The notes below the pieces were generated by a model. The model saw nothing but the letters and a program-made list of their open reading frames with translations. It made no database searches and had not been told where the DNA came from. Below are positions 23,516 to 30,453 of a stretch of DNA of 56,564 bases, piece by piece. Source of the stretch: Methanobacteriota archaeon (GTDB taxonomy: Archaea; JAADCQ01; Methanopyri; Methanopyrales; Methanopyraceae); the NCBI GenBank assembly GCA_027064305.1, contig JAMOPY010000040.1, positions 1-56,564 on the forward strand. Reading direction: 5' to 3'. Numbering within the stretch: position 1 is the stretch's first letter; every line of letters begins with the position of its first letter. Position numbers and translations under genes: made by a program.

Positions 23516-23977
23516 TTACCCCTCCTCCCGAATGATGACCCGGCAGTGGCTGCGCTCTATGGGATCATGCTCCAGCTTCACGTCGTCCCGACCCATCGCC
23601 CTGAGCACTTCCTCCATGGTCGTCACGAACGGGCACACGTTGTACCCGAACACCGCCTCGCGCAGCTTCGGATGCCGCTCCACGAACTCCTCCACCAGGT
23701 CCCGGGTGCAGATCTTGCAACCCTTGATCTCCACCACCGTCCCCGAGTCCTCCTCGGTCACCTCGGGGTCCGCGCCCAGCAGGCTCTCCGCGGCCTCCCG
23801 AATCAGGTCGACGGGGTCGTACTCCTCCATCTCCCGATGCTCCCGAAGCAGGGCCCGGGCGGCGTTGCGGCACACGGACCGCCTCAGGGCCGGGGCCCGG
23901 TTACCCAGCAGCTCCGCGGAGGTCACCACGTACGAGTACATGAACGCGCGCAGGAAGTCCCGGGGACCGATCTCCAT
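23516..23977 (-). CDS. V4R-like cysteine protein without DNA-binding domain
   Basis: ~153 aa. The N-terminal helical part (IGPRDFLRAFMYSYVVTSAELLG) is followed by VVEIKGCKICTRDLVEEFV, FGYNVCPFVTTMEEVL and IERSHCRVII. The spacing GCxxC...CPF...HC parallels the V4R domain of the upstream regulator. It may be a small-molecule or redox sensor or a sequestering partner. ATG 23977 fits; the frame extends to 24064 through a non-conserved stretch. It is downstream of the FrhB-like gene on the same strand but has an A+T-rich element (CATTTTTTTACC, minus, ~24013-24024), so it may be separately transcribed. Confidence 0.6.
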   Translation of the reverse strand: MEIGPRDFLRAFMYSYVVTSAELLGNRAPALRRSVCRNAARALLREHREMEEYDPVDLIREAAESLLGADPEVTEEDSGTVVEIKGCKICTRDLVEEFVERHPKLREAVFGYNVCPFVTTMEEVLRAMGRDDVKLEHDPIERSHCRVIIREEG

Positions 23978-24024
23978 CCCGACTTCCCCTGCGGGGGAAC
24001 GGGGCCGGGTGGTAAAAAAATGGA

Positions 24025-24936
24025 TCACGGGCCCGAGGGGTGGTAGGGGCGCCACGTCGCGCACCGGGAGTCGCGCACCCGCTCCCGCTTGTCCCGGGCC
24101 AGCCGCTCCAGCACCTTCGGATCGCCCTCACTCACCTCCCGGGTCTCCAGCCTCCCGGCGTCCACGGCGGACTGCAGGATCTCCTCGCCCCGGTCGGTGC
24201 GCGTCAGCACGACGTTCCAACCGTCCGGGGCGCCCGTGGATCCGACGCTCACGTCCGCGTCCTCGGCCGTCAGGTCGGCGCAGAAGTGGCACGCCTCGTT
24301 AGCGTACCGGCTCAGCCGCGAGACGGGCACCGTCCGCTCCTCGCCGTCCTCGGTGACCACGGTGAACTTGCCCGCCGTGATGTCCATGCGTTCCACCCGT
24401 GAGGGGTCGACCCCGAGCTCCTCGCGCAGCAGGCGTTGCAGGTTCTCGTACTCCAGGTTCTCGGAGCAGAAGATGCCCACGAGCAGTCGAACGCGCTCCG
24501 CGACGTCGGCCACCCCGTGCGCGTACCGCTCCGCCTTCCGCACGGCGGTGACCTGGCACGGCGTGCCGACCAGGGCGACGGACTCGTGGGCGCTCACGGC
24601 CTCCTCGAGCAGGCTCACGTTCGGTGAGATGGCGTACTTCGAGCCCGCCGCCTCGAGCAGCTCCTCCGGGCTCGTGACGACGGTGGGCTCGGGCTTCCAC
24701 GGGTCGGACCCGGTCGTCGCCACGATCGCGGCCTCGACGAGCCCCTCCTCGAGCGCGTGGGTGAGGAGGGCGGTGGTGACTCCGCCGTCCTGGCCGGCCT
24801 CGCGGACGCGCTCGTCCGTGGCCCGGGCCAGGTACGCGCTCCGGTACGGTCCCACGAGCTCGGGGTCGAGCTCCTCACCGCCGTCGCGCCGGCTCCTGCC
24901 GAGTACCTTCCGCAGCAGACCGCGCACGGGTTTCAC
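24025..24936 (-). CDS. FrhB-like F420-binding iron-sulfur flavoprotein
   Basis: 303 aa. FrhB-type subunits bind FAD, an Fe-S cluster and F420 and carry out hydride transfer to F420. Landmarks are GQDGGVTTALLTHALEEGLVE near residue 47, LVGTPCQVTAVRKAERYA, GIFCSENLEY, the Lys-containing DITAGKFTV, and ANEACHFCADLTAEDADVSVGSTGAPDGW. GTG 24936 is the start. Last gene of the cooS-frhA-frhG-frhB-like operon; it identifies F420 as the probable electron acceptor of the complex. Confidence 0.88.
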   Translation of the reverse strand: MKPVRGLLRKVLGRSRRDGGEELDPELVGPYRSAYLARATDERVREAGQDGGVTTALLTHALEEGLVEAAIVATTGSDPWKPEPTVVTSPEELLEAAGSKYAISPNVSLLEEAVSAHESVALVGTPCQVTAVRKAERYAHGVADVAERVRLLVGIFCSENLEYENLQRLLREELGVDPSRVERMDITAGKFTVVTEDGEERTVPVSRLSRYANEACHFCADLTAEDADVSVGSTGAPDGWNVVLTRTDRGEEILQSAVDAGRLETREVSEGDPKVLERLARDKRERVRDSRCATWRPYHPSGP

Positions 24937-24943
24937 CCCCCGG

Positions 24944-25660
24944 CTACGGCCGGAACGATCTCGGACAGACGACGAAGCACGTGCCGCATCGAATGCATCG
25001 TTCCTGACGGACCTCGGGCTTCTCGTCGAGCTCGATGGCCCGCGCCGGGCACGCGGCGGCGCACGTGCCGCAGCCCACGCAGAACAGGTCCCTCTCGATG
25101 ACGTCCAGGTCGCAGCCCAGGCACAGGTCCTTGTTGGACGTCAGCAGGACGTCCTCCACCTCCAGCTCCGGGCCGCGGACGGGCGCGGGCAGGTCCGGGG
25201 CCAGCCCGTGGAAGTCCCCGGACAGGACCCGGTACGGCTCGAGTCGGTCCTCGTCGCCCTCCTCCAGCGCCCGGAGGAAGGCGGCGATGGCGTCCTCGGT
25301 GGGCGGGCAGCCCGGGATCGCGTAGTCCGTGCCGGCGAACTTGGCGGCCGGGAACACCGTGAAGTGGTACCGGGCGGGCTCCCGCATGCCGATCGCGTGC
25401 CGGGCGAAGCCCCCGGTGGCGGCGCAGGAGCCCAGCGTCACGACCGTGTCGGCCGAGGTCACCGCCCGCTCGAGCCGCTCCTGGGCCTCCGCGTCCTCGA
25501 AGTCCACGGCGCCCTCCACGAACAGGACGTCCACGTCGGGCACTTCCCCGTCGTCCGTCAGGCTCGACCAGGCCAGCTCGTGACCCGTCCTCCGGCAGGC
25601 GAGCTCCAGGTTCTCCGCGCAGGACCCGCAGGACATGAGGGAGAGCAGGGCCACCCTCAC
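24944..25660 (-). CDS. FrhG-like small subunit with two ferredoxin-type clusters
   Basis: 238 aa. The N-terminal half is a NiFe-hydrogenase small-subunit domain: SLMSCGSCAENLELA, VTLGSCAATGGFARHA and IPGCPPTEDAI supply the proximal-cluster cysteines. The C-terminal half carries CLGCDLDVI and two ferredoxin motifs, CVGCGTCAAACP and CIRCGTCFVVCP, enough for two [4Fe-4S] clusters. So the wire between the large subunit and FrhB is intact. GTG 25660. It lies between the FrhA-like and FrhB-like genes, spaced by 7-12 bases. Confidence 0.9.
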   Translation of the reverse strand: MRVALLSLMSCGSCAENLELACRRTGHELAWSSLTDDGEVPDVDVLFVEGAVDFEDAEAQERLERAVTSADTVVTLGSCAATGGFARHAIGMREPARYHFTVFPAAKFAGTDYAIPGCPPTEDAIAAFLRALEEGDEDRLEPYRVLSGDFHGLAPDLPAPVRGPELEVEDVLLTSNKDLCLGCDLDVIERDLFCVGCGTCAAACPARAIELDEKPEVRQERCIRCGTCFVVCPRSFRP

Positions 25661-25672
25661 GGTGCGAACCCC

Positions 25673-26770
25673 CTAGTGCGTGAGGCACCGTCCGGACAGT
25701 CCGAGCGGGCGCAGGGCCGTCTCCACCTGCTCGACCTCCAGCCCGGTCAGCAGGTCGCCCGCGAGGGCCACCTTGAAGTTGGAAGGCGTGATCATCTCGG
25801 CCCAGTCCACGCGGCCGTTCCGGAGCCGCAGTCGGACGATCAGGGTCCCCTCAGGGGCCTCCACCGCGGCCGTCCCCTCGCCGGAGCCGGCCTCCGCCTC
25901 GGCGCGGAACTCGCCGGTCGCGTCCAGGCTCGAGGCGGTGTCCGCGATCCGGTCCAGCAGCTCCGTGAGCTCCTCGGCCCGGGCCACGTGGTGGTCGGCT
26001 GGGTGCTCCGCGCCTCCCCGCCGCGCGGCGGGTCCGACCAGCGCGGGCTCGCCGTCGTACCGGGCCACGTGGTTGGTGGCCAGGCTCCTCGTGGTCCTCA
26101 TACGGTAGAACTCCGAGGGGGGTAGGACCTCGATCCTGTCGGGGTCCACCTCGCCCGTGTACGTGTCCGAGACGCTCAGCTCGGTCGGCCGGATCCGGGA
26201 CTCCACGCTCACCTCCTCCCGGAGCTCGTCCGCGGCCGACTCCACCCGGTCCCGGAGCCCCTCCGCCGCCTCGGCCGCGTCCTTGGCCACGCTCTCGAGG
26301 CGCTCCACCGGCAGCCGCTCGAGCTCCAGCCCGCCCACGGTCACGGCCGGCGGGTGGTGGGGCTTGCCGCCCACCATCCTCAGGAGCTCTCGGGCCGCGC
26401 GGACGACCTCGTGGGCCTCCTCCGCCGCGCCCGGGACGGCGGAGGCCAGCGTCCGGGCGTGGGCGCGGACCACGTTGGCCATGTTCAGCAGCTCGCGGGC
26501 CCGCCTCGCGTCGTCCGGCACGCTCACGTTCAGGGCGTCCTCGGCCGCCTCCGCCACGGCCAGTCCGGCGCTGGCGTCGCAGCCGCGGCACACCCGCTCG
26601 GCGGCCACGATGGCGAACTCCACGGGCTTCTCCAGGACCAGCGTCTCCCAGGAGAGGGGGACGGTCGTGGAGCACACCTCGGCGTTCACGATCCGGCCGT
26701 CGGAGACCTCCGCCACGGCCCGCAGCTCGCCCGGCTCCCCGGTTTTGACCGTGAGGGTTTTCACCTCCAT
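25673..26770 (-). CDS. FrhA-like large subunit with an altered Ni-Fe site
   Basis: 365 aa, somewhat shorter than F420-reducing hydrogenase alpha subunits. The N-terminal ligand motif, normally RxCGxCxxxH, reads RVCRGCDAS: both Cys are kept, but Gly and His are lost. The C-terminal motif, normally DPCxxCxxH, reads GLSGRCLTH: the Asp-Pro and the first Cys are gone and Ser takes the Cys position. With a Ni ligand missing it is unlikely to activate H2 and probably works as an electron-transfer scaffold, as NuoD/FpoD do. ATG 26770; the frame further upstream is shadow. It lies directly downstream of the CO dehydrogenase gene. Confidence 0.8.
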   Translation of the reverse strand: MEVKTLTVKTGEPGELRAVAEVSDGRIVNAEVCSTTVPLSWETLVLEKPVEFAIVAAERVCRGCDASAGLAVAEAAEDALNVSVPDDARRARELLNMANVVRAHARTLASAVPGAAEEAHEVVRAARELLRMVGGKPHHPPAVTVGGLELERLPVERLESVAKDAAEAAEGLRDRVESAADELREEVSVESRIRPTELSVSDTYTGEVDPDRIEVLPPSEFYRMRTTRSLATNHVARYDGEPALVGPAARRGGAEHPADHHVARAEELTELLDRIADTASSLDATGEFRAEAEAGSGEGTAAVEAPEGTLIVRLRLRNGRVDWAEMITPSNFKVALAGDLLTGLEVEQVETALRPLGLSGRCLTH

Positions 26771-26805
26771 GCCCACCACCGTCCCGGAAAACGGGTTGGG
26801 AGGAA

Positions 26806-28719
26806 TCAGATACCCAGGCGCTTCCGCTTCTCCTCGATCTTGTCGGCCAGGATCTCGGCGGCCTTCTCCATGTCCGTCTCGATGATCAGCTCGCCTCCGG
26901 TGAGATCCGGCAGGTCCTCGGTCAGCGTCTTCGTGACCACCTCGCTGCCGGTCACGGGCGGGACCGGGCTCACGTGCAGCGTGAGTCCCAGCGCCAGGGC
27001 CGAGGACGCGTCCGCCAGCGCCTGTTCCTCGAGCCACTGCGGCGCGCTCGCGACGGCCGGGACGTCCGGGATGTCGATCTCTTCGCCGGTCTGCTCCCGG
27101 AGGATCTCGGCGATCTCGAAGACCAGGTGCTCGATCTTACCGATCGCGAGGCACGGTCCGTAGTGGAGCACGGGCGGAATGCCCAGGTCCTCGCAGACCT
27201 GTCGGAGGTTCTCACCGGCGAGCTCGGCCGCCTCGGGGTTGAACAGGCCGGCGTTGGCCAGGGCGCCGTTCACGCAGCCGGCGCCGAGGACGAGGATGTC
27301 CCGCTTGATCATCTCCTTGGCCAGCGTGGCGGCCGGCACGTTGTGCCCACCGCTGGCCAGGTTCGTGCAGCCCACGATCGCGCAGACGCCGCGGATGGTG
27401 CCCTCCTGGATCAGCTTGAGCACGTTCTCCCAGCCGACCGCCTCCTCGATGGAGAAGTAGCCGAAGCCCACCACGTTCTCGTGCCGGTGCTCGGGCTCCA
27501 GGATCTTGTCCTCGTGCTTCGAGCGGCGCTCCTTGAACGCCTCGATGGCCCGCCTCACGGCCTCCTCGGCCACCTCCTCCGCGCGCTCCGGGTCCCACAG
27601 GATCAGCTCCGCGCCCCACACCTTGGCCACGTCGTCCACGGCGACCAGCTTGACGTCCAGCTTCTCCCCGTAGAACTTCAGGCCCGGGAACGTGCAGTTG
27701 AACTCGCTCACGATCGCGTCCACGAGGCCCGTCGCGGCCAGGGCCTCCGTCGTGAAGTTGTTGCCCGCGAAGCCCGCGTACGTGTCCGGCAGGTGCTCCG
27801 CGCGCGCCTCGAAGTCGTCACCGACGCACGTCGCCCCGATGATCCGGATCCCCTTGGCCCCGGCCTTCTTGGCCTCCTCCTCCAGCCGCTCGGCGGCGTC
27901 CGTGAGGTACTTCTGCAGGGACATCTGGTGCCCGGTGACCATGATGTTCACGTAGTCCGGGTCCAGGATGCCCGGGCCGCCCTCCGTCTTCGTGATCCGC
28001 GGGCTCCCGAAGAGGATGTCGTTGATCGTTTCCACGCCGAACAGGGAGACCGGGCCCGTGATCAGGCCCAGCCGGAGCACGTGCAGGAGCATGTCCTCCG
28101 GGTCCGAGTTCAGGTTCGTGCTCGTCTTCACCAGCGCGTCGTGAATCTCGGCCTTGGCGCCGCCCGGGATCAGCCCCATCTCCTCGTACATCTCGACCCG
28201 CCAGTCCGGCACGACGGCCTTGAACACCTCCGACTCCTCGTACCGGGGCCGGTAGATGTCCTCCAGGATGAAGTCCGCGATCTCCTCCGCCACGTCCTCG
28301 GGCTTGCCCGAGGCGTCTAGCCCGTACACCTCCGCCGCGTGCCGCAGGGCCTCCTCGTCCGCGACCTCGTACGGGGAGTCCTCGTCCGCCACGGACTTCA
28401 GGGCCCGCGCCGCGTTCTCCAGGCAGTGCACGTAGCACGCGGCGCCCGCGGCCACGTGCCGGAGGAAGTTGCGCGCCACGATCACGTCCGCCGTGGCGCC
28501 GCACACGCCGCGCGGCGTCTTCTCCGTGATCCGACAGGGACCGTTCGAGCAGATGTTGCACCACACGCCCTGCTTACCGTACGGGCACTTCGGGAACTGC
28601 ACCGGCCACCGGATGTGCGGGGTCTCGATCTCCGGGATCTCCTCGTTCAGCCGCTTCGCGTGCTCAACCAGCTCGCGGACGACCTCGTCCGTGTACGGGC
28701 ACCGCTCCTCCTCCGACAT
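26806..28719 (-). CDS. Monofunctional Ni-Fe CO dehydrogenase catalytic subunit (CooS-like)
   Basis: 637 aa, standard CooS length. It oxidises CO to CO2 at a Ni-Fe-S C-cluster. Candidate ligands and landmarks are VHCLENAARA (His), EFNCTFPG, VGCTNLASGGHN, LGAGCVNGALANAGLF and VLHYGPCLAIGK. The N-terminal B-cluster motif is WCNICSNGPCR. The family's adjacent D-cluster cysteine (GVCCR...) is replaced by Trp, leaving one D-cluster Cys (KCPYG). ATG 28719 has GGGGGAT upstream; the frame to 28797 runs through the promoter. First gene of an operon with FrhA/G/B-like subunits; no CdhB-E genes nearby, so it is not part of an ACDS complex here. Confidence 0.92.
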   Translation of the reverse strand: MSEEERCPYTDEVVRELVEHAKRLNEEIPEIETPHIRWPVQFPKCPYGKQGVWCNICSNGPCRITEKTPRGVCGATADVIVARNFLRHVAAGAACYVHCLENAARALKSVADEDSPYEVADEEALRHAAEVYGLDASGKPEDVAEEIADFILEDIYRPRYEESEVFKAVVPDWRVEMYEEMGLIPGGAKAEIHDALVKTSTNLNSDPEDMLLHVLRLGLITGPVSLFGVETINDILFGSPRITKTEGGPGILDPDYVNIMVTGHQMSLQKYLTDAAERLEEEAKKAGAKGIRIIGATCVGDDFEARAEHLPDTYAGFAGNNFTTEALAATGLVDAIVSEFNCTFPGLKFYGEKLDVKLVAVDDVAKVWGAELILWDPERAEEVAEEAVRRAIEAFKERRSKHEDKILEPEHRHENVVGFGYFSIEEAVGWENVLKLIQEGTIRGVCAIVGCTNLASGGHNVPAATLAKEMIKRDILVLGAGCVNGALANAGLFNPEAAELAGENLRQVCEDLGIPPVLHYGPCLAIGKIEHLVFEIAEILREQTGEEIDIPDVPAVASAPQWLEEQALADASSALALGLTLHVSPVPPVTGSEVVTKTLTEDLPDLTGGELIIETDMEKAAEILADKIEEKRKRLGI

Positions 28720-28745
28720 GGAGATCCCCCGAGGCTCGGGGTATG

Positions 28746-28801
28746 TTCGACCCGTATCGAACAGGGGGCCCGCCAATATAAATTTTTCGAACACCATCGA
28801 A
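28746..28801 (-). promoter_or_regulatory. cooS operon promoter with two TTCGA-N6-TCGAA operators
   Basis: The minus-strand TATA region reads AAATTTATATTGG (28773-28785). Operator-like inverted repeats TTCGA-N6-TCGAA lie on both sides: 28786-28801 abutting the BRE side and 28746-28761 at the predicted transcription start (~28753). That arrangement suggests repression by blocking TBP/TFB and the start site. The same 16-bp repeat occurs upstream of rubrerythrin. Confidence 0.7.
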
Positions 28802-28846
28802 CGGCCGAATCCACTACACTACCGTTAAGGTGGAGTACAACCAACG

Positions 28847-29617
28847 TTACTTATCGGTCGCGGTCCGGCCCTCACCGAGCGCCCGCTCCAGCGCCCGGAG
28901 CGCCGCCCGGATGTGCAGCCGGGCCCCCACGTGCAGCGGGGTGTCACCCAGCCTCTCGTCCACCTCCATCGACGCCGTGCACGGGAAGGAGTGATGCGCC
29001 TCGAACGCCGCCTCCCTCACCGCCTCCGGCTCCGCGTCCACGCCCACCAGCCTCCGGGCCACGAACCACGTGCACCCGCACGGGGCCGACCGGATCACGC
29101 CGGCCCCCACCACGACCCCGCCCTCCACCCTCAGGGACAGTCGAGGGCGCCCGATCCGCCCCCTCTCGCAGAACCGCTCGGTCACGGGGCCGGGCGGCTC
29201 CAGGTCGCACCCCGGTCGGGCGATGGTGAGCTCCACCCCGGCCCCCTCGCAGGCCTCCCTCAGCCGATCCTCCGTCCACGGGTCGATCCAGTCGGGCGCC
29301 TCGACGGGAACGATCAGGGCCCGGATCTCGTACCGCTCCGGCAGCTCCATCAGCAGGTCGGGGTGCAGCCGGACCGCCAGCAGCACGTCGACCCGGGGCA
29401 GCTCGGGCAGGTACTCGTCCGGATCCTCGAGCATCTCGGGCAGCTCTTCGGGCCCGGGGAGCCGCTCCGCGGTGACCAGGTCGTCGAGCAGGGAGTACTC
29501 CCCGTACTTGCACCCGTCGCACGCGGATCCGCAGGCGCGGCAGTGACCGGGCTCGTTCACCAGGTTGGAGATCACCCTCTCCCCGAACGGGTGGGAGTAG
29601 AGGACGGCGAAGCGCAC
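28847..29617 (-). CDS. DUF166 family protein
   Basis: ~256 aa. Starts VRFAVLYSHPFGERV; contains CRACGSACDGCKYGEYSLL near residue 27 (four Cys), DLEPPGPVTERFCERGRIGRP, RSAPCGCTWFVARRLVG and AHHSFPCTASMEVD. DUF166 proteins occur in methanogens and have sometimes been called thymidylate synthase-like without good support; the Cys clusters suggest metal or Fe-S binding. GTG 29617 is preferred because GGGGTGA lies five bases upstream; longer starts to 29683 would run into the palindrome. Confidence 0.72.
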   Translation of the reverse strand: MRFAVLYSHPFGERVISNLVNEPGHCRACGSACDGCKYGEYSLLDDLVTAERLPGPEELPEMLEDPDEYLPELPRVDVLLAVRLHPDLLMELPERYEIRALIVPVEAPDWIDPWTEDRLREACEGAGVELTIARPGCDLEPPGPVTERFCERGRIGRPRLSLRVEGGVVVGAGVIRSAPCGCTWFVARRLVGVDAEPEAVREAAFEAHHSFPCTASMEVDERLGDTPLHVGARLHIRAALRALERALGEGRTATDK

Positions 29618-29666
29618 CCCTCTCACCCCGGGGTTCGGCCTCACGATCCTTCCGCCGCCCCGGATT

Positions 29667-29689
29667 ATCGTTTTGATAATCATAACGAT
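29667..29689 (-). terminator. Palindromic element, ATCGTTACGA family (copy 6)
   Basis: ATCGTTTTGAT, A, ATCATAACGAT: stem of 11 with one T-T mismatch. It lies 24 bases after the rubrerythrin stop (minus strand) and ~50 bases before the DUF166 start. Confidence 0.65.
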
Positions 29690-29712
29690 TCGCCCGGTGG
29701 GGGGGAAGGGGC

Positions 29713-30099
29713 CTACTCCTTCAGCCGCTCCAGGGCCGCCTCCAGCATCTTCTTGTGGTGCTTCTCGTCGTAGGCCGTGGCCTTCAGGATGGTGATCACC
29801 TCGTCGTCCAGCTCGTCGGAGTGGTGGTCCGCCTCGTCCATCCTCGTCTCGTGGGCGTTCTGCTCGCCCTCGATCATCTCCTCCATCTTCTCGATCAGCC
29901 CGTCCAGGCTGTTCTCCACCTTACCGGCGATCAGCGCCGCGGCGGCCGCGTGCCGGGCCTCGTCCATGGCGATCTGCTCCAGTAGGTCGGCCACGTCCGG
30001 GTAGCCCTGCTCCCGCGCGACGATGGCCATGGCCATGTAGATGCCCACCTCGGTGGTCTCACCCTTGAACCACTCCTCCAGGTACTTCTCGAACTCCAT
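29713..30099 (-). CDS. Rubrerythrin-like diiron protein, ferritin-like domain only
   Basis: 128 aa. Four-helix bundle with the diiron ligands: GETTEVGIYMAMA (Glu), DEARHAAAAALIAG (ExxRH), the Glu in MIEGEQNAHE, and AYDEKHHKKMLE (ExxH). The C-terminal rubredoxin domain of classical rubrerythrin is absent, so electrons must come from a separate rubredoxin. Probably reduces peroxide. ATG 30099. The promoter carries the same operator as the CO dehydrogenase operon. Confidence 0.92.
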   Translation of the reverse strand: MEFEKYLEEWFKGETTEVGIYMAMAIVAREQGYPDVADLLEQIAMDEARHAAAAALIAGKVENSLDGLIEKMEEMIEGEQNAHETRMDEADHHSDELDDEVITILKATAYDEKHHKKMLEAALERLKE

Positions 30100-30135
30100 G
30101 CTCGGTCCACCCCCAGGCCCGGGGCCGGGCCCTCC

Positions 30136-30163
30136 CTTTTAAACTTTTTCGAATTTGATCGAA
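30136..30163 (-). promoter_or_regulatory. Rubrerythrin promoter with a TTCGA-N6-TCGAA operator
   Basis: The minus-strand TATA GTTTAAAAGG (30136-30145) is immediately preceded upstream by TTCGA-N6-TCGAA (30148-30163), the same repeat and spacing found twice at the cooS promoter. Confidence 0.65.
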
Positions 30164-30281
30164 CATTGCCGTGCCCGGTTCGTGAACCAGGGTCCCGATT
30201 CGGGAACCCGGGTGCCCGGTTTTAACGCGTCTTCTTTTTTACCGACCCGAAAGTACCGGGGGAAGGAGGGGGTGCCCCCCG

Positions 30282-30413
30282 ATGGGCCTCGGGCACGTGC
30301 TCTGGGCCCTGGTCGGCTCGGACCGGGAGGAGGGCGAGTCGGAGGAGGAGATGCCCGAGATGTGCTCGGCCCTGCTGGTCCCGCGGGTGATCGAGTCGGA
30401 GGCCCGGGTCTAG
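30282..30413 (+). CDS. Small acidic protein, 43 aa, unknown
   Basis: ATG 30282 to TAG 30413. The product starts MGLGHVLWALVGSDREEGE, continues with an acidic SEEEMPEMC stretch and ends in VIESEARV. Support for a real gene: a GGAGGGGG ribosome-binding site ~9 bases upstream, a T-rich TATA-like CTTTTTTACC near 30234-30243, and a hairpin plus T-tract terminator right after the stop. No family recognised. It could instead be a non-coding transcript. Convergent with ilvB. Confidence 0.45.
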   Translation: MGLGHVLWALVGSDREEGESEEEMPEMCSALLVPRVIESEARV

Positions 30414-30441
30414 GCCCGGGCCCCTTCTTTTTCCTTTTTTC
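30401..30441 (+). terminator. Hairpin plus T-tract terminator
   Basis: GGCCCGGG (30401-30408) pairs with CCCGGGCC (30415-30422) around TCTAGG, followed by TTCTTTTTCCTTTTTT (to 30440). The stem overlaps the small ORF stop codon. The T-tract orientation fits plus-strand termination, not ilvB. Confidence 0.6.
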
Positions 30442-30453
30442 CTCGCCGGCCCG

